Shown: positions 7,739 through 15,578 of the stretch, in pieces
Layout: each line of letters begins with the position of its first letter
How positions within the stretch are numbered: position 1 is the first letter of the stretch
Origin: Thioalkalivibrio sp.
GTDB lineage: Bacteria; Pseudomonadota; Gammaproteobacteria; Ectothiorhodospirales; Ectothiorhodospiraceae
NCBI GenBank assembly: GCA_018224485.1
Contig: JAGTVE010000012.1
Span: 1-49,002, forward strand
Direction: 5' to 3'
Length of the DNA stretch: 49,002 nt
Translations under genes and position numbers: made by a program
Notes under the pieces: model-generated
What the model was told of the DNA's origin: nothing
Databases searched by the model: none
The model's input: only the letters and a program-made list of their open reading frames with translations

Positions 7739-8863
7739 TCAGACCGGGCGCTGATCCACGGTCGCCTCGAATTGCAGCGTCTCGCCTTTGCGCAGCGCCT
7801 CGATTGCGATTGGCTCGCCAGGCCGCTTGCGGGCGATCGCGTTCAGGGCCTCGCGTGCATTGTCCACCCGCTGGCCGTCCAGGCGGACGACCACGTCTCC
7901 CGGCTGCAGACCGGCCCGCGCGGCCGGTCCGCCATTGAGGATGCCGGCAATCAATACGCCGCGGGGTCGTTCCAGTCCGAAGGACTCGGCCAGGGCGCGG
8001 TCCATCGCCTGGACCTCGATACCCAGCCAGCCGCGCGTCACGTAGCCCTTTTCGATGATCTCGGTCATCACCTCGCGCGCCAGGTCCACCGGGATCGCGA
8101 AACCGATGCCGTGGGAGCCGCCCGAGCGGGTGAAGATCGCCGTATTGATGCCCACCAGTTCACCGAGCGCGTTGATCAGCGCCCCGCCCGAGTTACCGGG
8201 ATTGATCGCCGCGTCCGTCTGGATGAAGTCCTCGAAGAGGTTGATCCCCAGCTCGGTCCGGCCGGTGGCGCTGACAATGCCCTTGGTGACGGTCTGACCC
8301 ACTCCGAAGGGATTGCCGATCGCGAGTACCACGTCACCGACCTTCAGGTCCCGGGACTGTCCGACCGTGGCCGCGGTGATGTCCGTGGCGGCGATGCGCA
8401 GGACCGCGAGATCGGTCTCCGTGTCGATCCCGATGATCGCAGCGGGATGCGCGTCCCCGTTCGCGAGTACCACCGCGATGGACTCGGCCTGCTCGATCAC
8501 GTGATGGTTGGTGAGGATGTGCCCGTTCGGGGTCATGATCACGCCCGAACCCAGGCTGGCCTGCTCGCGGTCACGGGGTCCGTGGGGCATCTCCGAGAAG
8601 AAGGGGTCCGCTTCCGGTTCGCCGGTCAGCGGGTGCGGCACCTCCACGATGCGGGAGGTCATGATGTTCACCACCGCCGGAGCGGCCCGGGCCACCCCGG
8701 GCGCATAGGAAACCGGACCCTGCAGGCTCTCTGCGGGAGGCGGCCCGGCGGCCGTACCGCGACGGTCGCCGTCGAGCAGTCCGGGGAAGAACAGCACAAT
8801 GACCACCGCGACTGCGACGCCGGCCAGGGCCGCTTGCAGCAGGAAACGCGAAAGCTTCACCAT
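7739..8863 (-). CDS. degS: DegS/AlgW-type membrane-anchored HtrA protease
   Basis: This is a trypsin-like periplasmic protease with a single PDZ domain. Family members (DegS, AlgW) sense misfolded porins and cleave the anti-sigma factor RseA/MucA to release sigma-E. The 374-residue product has an N-terminal membrane anchor (about residues 7-26). The protease domain has catalytic H121 (in LTNHHVI), D151 (in TETDLAVL) and S225 (in NPGNSGGAL). One PDZ domain follows (about residues 275-365, with the GVLIAGILNGGPAARAGLQPGD motif region). One PDZ plus an anchor favours DegS over DegP/DegQ. It lies at the classic position after hisC and is divergent from the NIF3 gene. Confidence 0.93.
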   Translation of the reverse strand: MVKLSRFLLQAALAGVAVAVVIVLFFPGLLDGDRRGTAAGPPPAESLQGPVSYAPGVARAAPAVVNIMTSRIVEVPHPLTGEPEADPFFSEMPHGPRDREQASLGSGVIMTPNGHILTNHHVIEQAESIAVVLANGDAHPAAIIGIDTETDLAVLRIAATDITAATVGQSRDLKVGDVVLAIGNPFGVGQTVTKGIVSATGRTELGINLFEDFIQTDAAINPGNSGGALINALGELVGINTAIFTRSGGSHGIGFAIPVDLAREVMTEIIEKGYVTRGWLGIEVQAMDRALAESFGLERPRGVLIAGILNGGPAARAGLQPGDVVVRLDGQRVDNAREALNAIARKRPGEPIAIEALRKGETLQFEATVDQRPV

Positions 8864-8952
8864 GGTCCCGTTATATTACTGTCAATCCGTCTCGCGTGCC
8901 CGTGCACCCGCTGTTCCTGGGCATTGCAGCGCCTGGTCCCCGAGGTCCCCGC
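8864..8952. promoter_or_regulatory. Divergent region between degS and the NIF3 gene
   Basis: The 89-nt gap must hold the degS promoter and at least the start region of the NIF3/pet side. It has a short AT-rich island (8871-8885, including TATATT and, on the minus strand, TATAAC and TTGACA), but none of these hexamers pairs with a partner at 16-18 nt. I therefore name the region without assigning elements. Confidence 0.35.
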
Positions 8953-9711
8953 ATGTCGGCCGCCATCGCTCGTGACACCCTTCTCGAAGCGCTCGATCGG
9001 AAACTGGAGCCCGGGCGCTTCGAGGATTACTGCCCCAATGGGCTGCAGGTCGAGGGACGCCCCGAGATCCGGCGCATCGTCAGCGGCGTGACCGCCTCTC
9101 ATGCGCTGATTCGGGCCGCAGCGGAGCAGGAAGCCGACCTGATCCTGGTGCATCACGGGTATTTCTGGCGCGGCGAGCCGCAGCCTGTGGTGGGCATGAA
9201 GCGGCACCGGCTGCAGGCGCTGCTGCAGCATGACATCAATCTCGTTGCCTATCACCTGCCGCTGGACGCGCACCCGGAGCTCGGCAACAACGCGCAGCTC
9301 GGGCTCGAGCTCGGCCTGGTGACGGACGGAGCATTGCGCCCGGACGGCATCGGACTGATCGGCCGGCTCGCGGAGGCGTGTCCGCCGGAACAGCTTGCAA
9401 CCAGAATCGGTGCAGTCCTCGGGCGCCAGCCGACCTGGGTTCAGGGAGGCACGCACCTCGTGCGCCGCCTGGCCTGGTGCACCGGAGGGGCGCAATCCAT
9501 GCTCGCGACCGCCGCCACGCATGGGGTCGATGCCTTCATCAGCGGCGAGATCTCCGAGCAGACAACCCACGAGGCCCGGGAACTCGGCGTGCACTACTTT
9601 GCCGCCGGTCATCACGCAACGGAGCGCTACGGACCCCGTGCCCTCGGCGCCTGGTGCGCCGAACGCTTCGGTGTCGACCATTGCTTCATCGATATACCCA
9701 ACCCGGCCTGA
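8953..9711 (+). CDS. NIF3/YbgI-family dinuclear metal-binding protein (GTP cyclohydrolase I type 2 homologue)
   Basis: The product belongs to the NIF3 family (E. coli YbgI), toroidal hexamers with a dinuclear metal site. Their cellular role is not settled, and databases often label them GTP cyclohydrolase type 2. With ATG 8953 the protein is 252 residues, close to YbgI. Metal-site motifs are visible: LILVHHGYFW (two His), YHLPLDAHPELGNN (His/Asp) and the C-terminal GHHATERYGP. A further frame-open GTG at 8896 exists, but ATG 8953 with upstream GAGG at 8942-8945 fits the family N-terminus better. It lies upstream of petABC, as in Pseudomonas-like genomes. Confidence 0.9.
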   Translation: MSAAIARDTLLEALDRKLEPGRFEDYCPNGLQVEGRPEIRRIVSGVTASHALIRAAAEQEADLILVHHGYFWRGEPQPVVGMKRHRLQALLQHDINLVAYHLPLDAHPELGNNAQLGLELGLVTDGALRPDGIGLIGRLAEACPPEQLATRIGAVLGRQPTWVQGGTHLVRRLAWCTGGAQSMLATAATHGVDAFISGEISEQTTHEARELGVHYFAAGHHATERYGPRALGAWCAERFGVDHCFIDIPNPA

Positions 9712-9737
9712 GCGATCCGAACCGGCGTTCAGCGGCA

Positions 9738-9806
9738 GGGTCACAGTTTTCGCGATCATTCCAGGACGCCACGGGCTTGACCCCACCGGGTCACGGGTTG
9801 ACCCCA
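9738..9806. repeat. Alternating GGGTCA/TGACCC half-sites upstream of petA
   Basis: Four copies of one hexamer alternate in orientation: GGGTCA at 9738-9743, TGACCC at 9778-9783, GGGTCA at 9788-9793 and TGACCC at 9799-9804. The middle pair is a palindrome with a 4-nt centre. CGGG(C)TTGACCCCA occurs twice as a direct repeat (9772-9785 and 9794-9806). It could be an operator for a dimeric regulator of the bc1 operon, or a decayed REP-type element. Confidence 0.45.
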
Positions 9807-9826
9807 TTAGCGTTTTAGGGAATTCT
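9798..9826 (+). promoter_or_regulatory. Candidate promoter of the petABC operon
   Basis: TTGACC (9798-9803) and AATTCT (9821-9826) are separated by 17 nt. The -35 is good and the -10 weak (three of six). It lies in the only long gap (241 nt) before petA and overlaps the last TGACCC half-site, so a regulator bound there would control it. The leader would be about 120 nt. Confidence 0.3.
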
Positions 9827-9952
9827 ATTTGATTACATTGGCCCCGAAGAGGGCGCCACGATGGCGCGCAGGCCTGATTGCCGGTTTCGCCGGCCGCCGC
9901 CGAGCCACCGCCAGCGTGAACGCATCGGAAACAGCAGCTGGAGAGAGCGAAG

Positions 9953-10555
9953 ATGGCAAACCAAGGCGTGGATCGAGGTCGCCGCAGGTTCCTTGTGGCA
10001 GCGACCTCGGTGGTGGGTGGCGCGGGCGTAGTGGCCCTGGCAACACCCCTCCTGGTGTCGTGGAAACCCAGTGCCCGTGCGGAGGCGGCCGGTGCTCCTG
10101 TCGAGGTCAACGTTGCTCAGATCGAGCCGGGGCAGCGCATCAGCGTGGGCTGGCGCGGCCGGCCGATCTGGATTGTCCGGCGCACGCCCGAGATGCTGGA
10201 ACTGCTTCCGGAGATCCGCGACCGGTTGCGCGATCCGGACTCCGAGGAGGTCACCCAGCAGCCCGACTACGCACGCAACCCCCACCGCTCGATACGGGCC
10301 GAGCTTCTAGTGCTGGTCGGCATCTGCACGCACCTCGGGTGCTCGCCCGCCTTCCGGCCCGAGATCGGCGTGGCCGACATCGGTGCGGACTGGCCGGGTG
10401 GCTGGCTCTGTGCCTGCCACGGTTCGCGTTTCGACATGGCGGGAAGGGTCTACCGAAACGTGCCCGCGGCACTGAATCTCGAGGTACCCCCGTACCGCTT
10501 CGTGAACGATGACCTGATCATCGTGGGTGAACACGCCGATGGAGGCACCGCATAA
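9953..10555 (+). CDS. petA: Rieske iron-sulfur subunit of cytochrome bc1
   Basis: The Rieske protein takes one electron from ubiquinol at the Qo site and passes it to cytochrome c1. The 200-residue product has a twin-arginine signal-anchor (RGRRRFLVAA followed by a hydrophobic stretch to about residue 36), consistent with Tat insertion of a pre-folded cluster. The 2Fe-2S domain has box I CTHLGC (C125, H127, C130) and box II CACHGS (C153, C155, H156), giving two Cys plus two His ligands and a disulfide pair. The stop overlaps the petB start by one base. It is the first gene of petABC. Confidence 0.96.
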   Translation: MANQGVDRGRRRFLVAATSVVGGAGVVALATPLLVSWKPSARAEAAGAPVEVNVAQIEPGQRISVGWRGRPIWIVRRTPEMLELLPEIRDRLRDPDSEEVTQQPDYARNPHRSIRAELLVLVGICTHLGCSPAFRPEIGVADIGADWPGGWLCACHGSRFDMAGRVYRNVPAALNLEVPPYRFVNDDLIIVGEHADGGTA

Positions 10556-11964
10556 TGGCAGGCAATTCCGCTGACAAGATCCAGGGTGGGCTGCTGGGCT
10601 GGGTGGATGCCCGCTTCCCGTTATCGCAGCTCTGGAACGAGCATCTCGCGCGCTACTACGCGCCGAAGAACTTCAACTTCTGGTACTACTTCGGATCGCT
10701 TGCGCTGCTGGTGCTGGTGCTCCAGATCGTTACGGGCGTGTTCCTGACCATGTTCTACAAGCCGGATGCGGCGCTTGCCTTCGCCTCCGTCGAGTACATC
10801 ATGCGGGACGTGGAGTGGGGCTGGCTGATCCGCTACATGCACTCCACCGGGGCCTCGTTCTTCTTCATTGTCGTGTATCTCCACATGTTCCGGGCACTGC
10901 TTTACGGTTCTTACAAGCAGCCCCGGGAGTTGATCTGGCTCTTTGGCGTGCTGATCTACGTGGTGCTGATGGCGGAGGCCTTCATGGGCTATCTGCTGCC
11001 CTGGGGGCAGATGTCCTACTGGGGTGCGCAGGTGATCGTGAATCTCTTTGCGACCATTCCCTATATCGGCCCCGATCTGGTGACATGGATTCGCGGGGAC
11101 TTCCTGATCTCGGACGCGACGCTGAACCGCTTCTTCGCGCTGCACGTGATCGCGCTGCCCCTGGTGCTTCTGCTGCTGGTGGTCGCGCACATCATTGCCC
11201 TGCACGAGGTCGGGTCCAACAACCCCGACGGTGTGGACATCAAGAAGGATAAGGATGAAAACGGCCTGCCGCGCGACGGCATCCGGTTCCATCCCTACTA
11301 CACCGTGAAGGACCTGGTCGGTGTCGGCGTGTTCTTCATCGCATTCTTCGCCGTGGTGTTCTTCGCGCCGGAGATGGGCGGCTATTTCCTGGAGCACGCC
11401 AACTTCGAGCCGGCCAACCCGCTCGCAACGCCCGACCACATCGCGCCGGTCTGGTATTTCACCTCGTTCTACACCGTGCTCCGGGCCGTGCCCGATCCGT
11501 TCCTCGGTGTGATCGCGATGGGCGCCGCGGTGGTGATCCTGTTCTTCGTGCCGTGGCTGGACCGCAACCCGGTGAGGTCGGTGCGTTACCGCTCCCTTGC
11601 ACACCGCATCAACCTGGGCGTGTTCGCGGTGACCTTCATCGTGCTGGGCTACCTCGGGGTGCAGCCGGTCAGCGACCTGTACGGGGAACTGGGACTGCGG
11701 CTGAGCACGATGTACTTCCTGTTCTTCTGGCTGCTCTGGTTCCACAGCCGGGAACGCTCGACGGTCTTCAGCGTGATCGCCTTCGCGGTCATCGTTGGGG
11801 GCTACACCCTCTACGACGCCCTCCGCTTCGGCACCACCGACGGGACGCTGGTGATGGCCATGTGGCTGCTGCCGACCGCCTATCTGTTCGTGACGATGCT
11901 CGCGCCCGTGCTGGCACGCGGACTTGGGCGAGACCGTGCCGTTCCGGAAAGGGTGACCGCCTGA
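10555..11964 (+). CDS. petB: Cytochrome b subunit of cytochrome bc1, with extended C-terminus
   Basis: Cytochrome b carries the two b hemes and the Qo and Qi sites of the proton-translocating bc1 complex. Heme ligands are visible: H96 and H110 in helix B (13 residues between) and H197 and H212 in helix D (14 between). The Qo motif is PVWY at residues 298-301. Hydrophobic segments occur throughout. The product is 469 residues, longer than the roughly 400-430 usual for bacterial cytochrome b. About 60 residues (roughly 398-460) with two extra predicted membrane helices are inserted before a final AVPERVT that resembles the normal family tail. The frame is continuous into the petC junction (TGATG), so this is not an assembly fusion. 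Confidence 0.95.
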   Translation: MAGNSADKIQGGLLGWVDARFPLSQLWNEHLARYYAPKNFNFWYYFGSLALLVLVLQIVTGVFLTMFYKPDAALAFASVEYIMRDVEWGWLIRYMHSTGASFFFIVVYLHMFRALLYGSYKQPRELIWLFGVLIYVVLMAEAFMGYLLPWGQMSYWGAQVIVNLFATIPYIGPDLVTWIRGDFLISDATLNRFFALHVIALPLVLLLLVVAHIIALHEVGSNNPDGVDIKKDKDENGLPRDGIRFHPYYTVKDLVGVGVFFIAFFAVVFFAPEMGGYFLEHANFEPANPLATPDHIAPVWYFTSFYTVLRAVPDPFLGVIAMGAAVVILFFVPWLDRNPVRSVRYRSLAHRINLGVFAVTFIVLGYLGVQPVSDLYGELGLRLSTMYFLFFWLLWFHSRERSTVFSVIAFAVIVGGYTLYDALRFGTTDGTLVMAMWLLPTAYLFVTMLAPVLARGLGRDRAVPERVTA

Positions 11965-12704
11965 TGAAACCGTCAATCGCTCTGATCGCCATGGTCTTCG
12001 TGGCCCTGACCCCCCTGTCGCTGCAGGCCGCCGGCCCTTCCGTGCCGTTGGACCAGGTCGAGGTGGACGTCACCGACCAGACCTCGCTGCAGCGAGGCGC
12101 GCGAATGTTCTTCAACTACTGCGTGGGTTGCCACTCCGCCGAGTACATGCGCTACAACCGGCTGGGTCGCGATCTCGGGCTCACCGAGAACCAGGTCGCC
12201 GAATCCCTGATCTTCACCACCGACGAGCAGGGCGAACCGGTCGGTACCGGCTCCCTGATCACCAACGCGATGATGCCGGTCTACGCCAAGGAGGCCTTCG
12301 GTGTGGTGCCGCCCGATCTGACGCTGGTGTCGCGGGTACGGGGCGAGGATTGGCTGTATACCTTCCTGCGCAGTTTCTACCTCGACGACTCCCGGCCGCT
12401 GGGGGTGAACAATGCAGTGTACGCGAATGTCGGAATGCCGAATCCCTTGTGGGAACTGCAGGGCTGGCAGGAGAAGCAGGTCGGTGCAGACGGGGAGACG
12501 CATCTGCAGGTGGTCGAGGCCGGCAGCTTGAGCGGGCCCGAGTACGACCGGGCGATCCGCGACCTCGTGACCTTCCTTGCCTACCTCGGGGAACCCATGC
12601 AGATCGATCGTCAGCGGATCGGAATGTACGTGTTGGCGTTTCTGTTCGTGTTCCTGGTGCTGGCCTACCTTTTGAAAAAGGAATACTGGAAAGACGTACA
12701 CTAA
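11964..12704 (+). CDS. petC: Cytochrome c1 subunit of cytochrome bc1
   Basis: Cytochrome c1 passes electrons from the Rieske protein to soluble or membrane c-type cytochromes. The 246-residue product has a Sec signal peptide (to about residue 22), a single c-heme site CVGCH (C53, C56, H57), the probable sixth ligand M158 in ANVGMPNPLW and a C-terminal membrane anchor (about residues 221-239, then KKEYWKDVH). ATG 11964 shares one base with the petB stop. Length and layout are normal for the family. Confidence 0.95.
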   Translation: MKPSIALIAMVFVALTPLSLQAAGPSVPLDQVEVDVTDQTSLQRGARMFFNYCVGCHSAEYMRYNRLGRDLGLTENQVAESLIFTTDEQGEPVGTGSLITNAMMPVYAKEAFGVVPPDLTLVSRVRGEDWLYTFLRSFYLDDSRPLGVNNAVYANVGMPNPLWELQGWQEKQVGADGETHLQVVEAGSLSGPEYDRAIRDLVTFLAYLGEPMQIDRQRIGMYVLAFLFVFLVLAYLLKKEYWKDVH

Positions 12705-12709
12705 GTCCC

Positions 12710-12748
12710 GGACCGGGTGTTGATTCCCAGTCGGGATCCGCCCGGTCC
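12710..12748 (+). terminator. Hairpin after petC
   Basis: GGACCGGG (12710-12717) pairs with CCCGGTCC (12741-12748), with a smaller TCCC/GGGA hairpin inside (12725-12736). Only CCAGTTT follows, so a U-tract is almost missing. It may end or attenuate the petABC transcript before sspA. Confidence 0.35.
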
Positions 12749-12795
12749 CCAGTTTCCGCACCACTCCGCGTGTCTCGCGGCATCGGGAGAAAGCC

Positions 12796-13422
12796 ATGGC
12801 GCTGGTCGCCAACCGCCGTTCAGTGATGACCCTCTTTTCCGCGCATGACTGCGTGCGCTGCCATCGCATACGCATCATCCTGGCAGAGAAGGACATCGCC
12901 ATCGACGTGGTCAACCTGGCCCCGGATGAGCTGCCGGAGGACCTCTCCGACCTGAACCCCTACAACGAGGTCCCGACCCTGGTCGACCGCGATCTCGCGC
13001 TGTACGGCACGCACGTGATCACGGAGTATCTGGACGAGCGGTTCCCGCACCCGCCGCTGATGCCGGTAGATCCCGTGTCCCGGGCGGCTGCGCGGCTTGC
13101 GCTCTACCGCGTGGAGCGGGACTGGTACGCGGGCATGGACCTCATCGCCCAGTCCAGTGGAGCGGCGTTGACCCGGGCCCGGAAGGTGCTGCGAGAGAGC
13201 CTGCTGAACGCCACCGAGATCTTCGACCTGAAGCCCTTCTTCCTGAGCGACGAGTTCAGCATCGTCGACAGTGCGATCGCCCCGGTGATGTGGCGCCTGC
13301 CCTCGGCCGGGATTGCGCTCGACAGCCTGCCCCGGTCGATCCAGCTCTATGCCGACCGCGTCTGCGGGCGGGAGTCCTTCCAGGTCAGCCTGACCGATAC
13401 GGAGCGGGAACTGCGGGAATGA
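12796..13422 (+). CDS. sspA: SspA, stringent starvation protein A (RNA polymerase-associated)
   Basis: SspA is a glutathione-S-transferase-fold protein without GST activity that binds RNA polymerase with sigma70 and helps acid and starvation responses and virulence gene control. The 208-residue product has the thioredoxin-like N-terminal domain (TLFSAHDCVRCHRIRIILAE, residues about 13-32, then NPYNEVPTLVDRDLALYGT) and an alpha-helical C-terminal domain. The ATG follows GGGAGA. It overlaps sspB as ATGA, the standard sspAB pair. Confidence 0.94.
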   Translation: MALVANRRSVMTLFSAHDCVRCHRIRIILAEKDIAIDVVNLAPDELPEDLSDLNPYNEVPTLVDRDLALYGTHVITEYLDERFPHPPLMPVDPVSRAAARLALYRVERDWYAGMDLIAQSSGAALTRARKVLRESLLNATEIFDLKPFFLSDEFSIVDSAIAPVMWRLPSAGIALDSLPRSIQLYADRVCGRESFQVSLTDTERELRE

Positions 13423-13844
13423 CCATGACGTCCTCACGCCCCTACCTGTTGCGCGCGCTGCTGGACTGGATCAGCGACAACGGGCAGACCGCGCACCTGC
13501 TGGTCGATGCCACCCGCCCCGGGGTGGTCGTTCCGACCCAGTTCGTCCAGGACGGCAGGATCACCCTGAATATCGGTCCGGCCGCGGTGCAGGCGCTGGA
13601 TATGGGCAACGACTGGATCTCCTTTTCGGCGCGCTTCGCCGGACAGCCGATGCAGGTCAGCGTGCCGGTTGGGGCGGTGCTTGCGATCTACGCGAGGGAG
13701 AACGGCCAGGGCATGATGTTCGGCAGCGAACCCGGGGGTGACGCCGATACCGGTGAGGGGGAGGGCGTCGGGGAAGGCGAAGGAGCCGATGCGGGCACGA
13801 AGCCCGGCGGACGCAAGGGTCCGAGTCTGAAGGTCGTCAAGTAG
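13419..13844 (+). CDS. sspB: SspB, ClpXP adaptor for ssrA-tagged proteins
   Basis: SspB brings ssrA-tagged and some other substrates to ClpXP. The 141-residue product has the substrate-binding domain (about residues 7-105, with PYLLRALLDWISDNG and the strand TLNIGPAAVQAL). A flexible Gly/Glu/Asp-rich linker follows (about 106-130). The extreme C-terminus KGPSLKVVK matches the XB peptide that docks on the ClpX zinc-binding domain. ATG 13419 overlaps the sspA stop; an ATG two codons later (13425) is the alternative. Its 3' end overlaps the convergent FAD-oxidase gene by 8 nt. Confidence 0.94.
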   Translation: MTMTSSRPYLLRALLDWISDNGQTAHLLVDATRPGVVVPTQFVQDGRITLNIGPAAVQALDMGNDWISFSARFAGQPMQVSVPVGAVLAIYARENGQGMMFGSEPGGDADTGEGEGVGEGEGADAGTKPGGRKGPSLKVVK

Positions 13845-15222
13845 CGGCGGCGTCGGGCAGGCTCTTGCCCGGATTCATGATCCCGTCGGGATCGAAGACC
13901 CGCTGCAGTCCGCGCATCAGTCCCAGCGCCACCGGATCCAGCTCCCGGCGCACGAACTCCCGCTTCACCAGCCCGATGCCGTGTTCGCCCGAGAGCGTGC
14001 CCCGCAGCTCCAGCACCAGCGCAAAGACTCCGTCGAGGCAGGCCTCCGCCGACCGCATCTGCTCCGGGTCGTCCGGATCGACCAGCAGGTTCACGTGGAT
14101 GTTGCCGTTGCCCGCGTGCCCGAAGTTCACGATCGTGATTCCGTGCCGGCGGCTCAGTGCCTGCAGGCCGTCGATCAGTGCCGGGATCTTCGTCACCGGG
14201 ACGACGACGTCCTCGTTGATCTTCTTTGGCGCCACATTGCGCAGCGCCGGAGACAGGGCCTTGCGGGTCCGCCACAGGCGTCCGGCATCTTCGGCGGTGG
14301 CGGCGACCTCGATTCCGAGGCAACCGTTGCCGCCGGCGGCCGTGCGGACCGCGTCAGCGGCCAGGTCGATCTGGGCCTGCGAGCCGTCAACCTCGATCAT
14401 CAGCAGCGCACCGGCGTGCTCGGGCAGTTCCGTGTCGGCATATCCCCGGATCATCCCGATTGCCCCGGCGTCCATGAACTCCAGTGCGCAGGGGGTGGCC
14501 GGTTGCGCCATGATCCTCGCGACGGCTGCCGCCGCGGCCGTCATGTCGGTGTAGACGGCCTGCAGCAACTGTCGCGCCTCGGGTAACGGGGTGAGCCGCA
14601 GCGTCGCCTCGGTCAGCAGGGCCAGGGTGCCCTCCGAACCGATCAGGAGGCGTGTCAGGTCGTAGCCGACCACCCCTTTGGTGGTGTACACGCCGGTGCG
14701 CAATGCGTCGCCGGTTCCGGCGACGGCGGCCAGGCCCAGGGTGTTGTCCCGTGGCGTTCCATACTTCACCGCGCGTGGGCCGGCGGCATTGCAGGCCAGA
14801 TTGCCCCCGATGGTGCAATAGGCGCTGCTGGTCGGGTCGGGGGGCCAGAAGAATCCGTGGCGGCCCGCAGCCTCCTGGACCTCCGCGTTGGTGGCGCCGG
14901 GCTGCGCGACCAGCCAGCGGTTCTCCGGGTCGATCTCCACGATGCGGTTCATGCGTTCCATCGAGATCACCAGTCCGCCCGCGACCGGGACCACCGCGCC
15001 CGTGGTGCCCGTGCCGCGGCCGCGCACGACCAGGGGGCTGCGCAGCCGCCGGCAGAGCCGGACCAGCTCCACTGCCGTCCGCTCGTCGGTGACGAAGGCC
15101 ACCGCCTCGGGTGGCGCGTGCAGGCGGGAGTTGTCGGCGCCATAGGCCCAGCAGTCCGCCGGATCGAGCAGGCGGTCCTGCGCGGGGAGCAGCCGTTCCA
15201 GTTCTCGCTGCAGCGGCGTCAT
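13837..15222 (-). CDS. FAD-linked oxidase of the GlcD / D-lactate dehydrogenase type
   Basis: The 461-residue product is a PCMH-type FAD flavoprotein with a FAD-oxidase C-terminal domain, the group that oxidises D-2-hydroxy acids (D-lactate, glycolate, D-2-hydroxyglutarate). N-terminal FAD motifs are LVVRGRGTGTTGAVVPVAGG (about residues 65-83) and CTIGGNLACNAAGPRAVKYG. C-terminal motifs are NFGHAGNGNIHVNLL (metal/substrate His) and SGEHGIGLVKREF. The substrate cannot be decided. glcE/glcF partners are not adjacent, so a stand-alone dehydrogenase is likely. The start at 15222 shares a base with the yraN stop, which makes it the third gene of a lpoA-yraN operon. Confidence 0.88.
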   Translation of the reverse strand: MTPLQRELERLLPAQDRLLDPADCWAYGADNSRLHAPPEAVAFVTDERTAVELVRLCRRLRSPLVVRGRGTGTTGAVVPVAGGLVISMERMNRIVEIDPENRWLVAQPGATNAEVQEAAGRHGFFWPPDPTSSAYCTIGGNLACNAAGPRAVKYGTPRDNTLGLAAVAGTGDALRTGVYTTKGVVGYDLTRLLIGSEGTLALLTEATLRLTPLPEARQLLQAVYTDMTAAAAAVARIMAQPATPCALEFMDAGAIGMIRGYADTELPEHAGALLMIEVDGSQAQIDLAADAVRTAAGGNGCLGIEVAATAEDAGRLWRTRKALSPALRNVAPKKINEDVVVPVTKIPALIDGLQALSRRHGITIVNFGHAGNGNIHVNLLVDPDDPEQMRSAEACLDGVFALVLELRGTLSGEHGIGLVKREFVRRELDPVALGLMRGLQRVFDPDGIMNPGKSLPDAAAT

Positions 15223-15575
15223 CACCAGTCGGCCTGGATCGCGTCCTGCAGCCATTCGATGCGGTCGCGGGCATCCATCACGATCACGTCGAAGCGCACC
15301 GGACCGCGCCAGCGCCGCTGCTGGAGGTAGGCCTCGGCGGTACGCAGCAGGCGCTGGCGCTTGCGCCGGGTGATGCTCTCCGCACCGTCGGCGAAGGCCT
15401 GGTGGCTGCGCTTGCGCACCTCGACGAAGACGAGAACATCATTCTCCATGGCGATCAGGTCGATCTCTCCGAAGCGCCGCCGGAAGTTGCGACCGATCAC
15501 GCGCAGGCCCTTGTCCACCAGGAACCGTTCCGCGCCGTCCTCGGCCACTCGACCCTGTTCTACGGGCAGGGCCAT
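15222..15575 (-). CDS. yraN: YraN-family (UPF0102) nuclease-fold protein
   Basis: The 117-residue product is a complete UPF0102 protein, a small restriction-endonuclease-like fold. The motif RRRFGEIDLIA, followed by LVFVEVRKR, places the acidic (Asp) and Glu-x-Lys/Arg-type residues of that fold; biological function is not established. It starts 3 nt after lpoA and overlaps the FAD-oxidase start. The lpoA-yraN pair is conserved in gammaproteobacteria, but the usual next gene diaA is replaced here by the oxidase. Confidence 0.92.
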   Translation of the reverse strand: MALPVEQGRVAEDGAERFLVDKGLRVIGRNFRRRFGEIDLIAMENDVLVFVEVRKRSHQAFADGAESITRRKRQRLLRTAEAYLQQRRWRGPVRFDVIVMDARDRIEWLQDAIQADW

Positions 15576-15578
15576 CGA

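Noticed and set aside
8880..8885. Perfect TTGACA on the minus strand before degS
   Set aside because: The only -10-like hexamer downstream is 4 nt away, far too close for a sigma70 promoter, so I did not call it a -35 box.
8896..8952. Longer N-terminus for the NIF3 protein from GTG 8896
   Set aside because: The additional 19 residues are not typical of the family, and ATG 8953 has a Shine-Dalgarno and gives the usual length.
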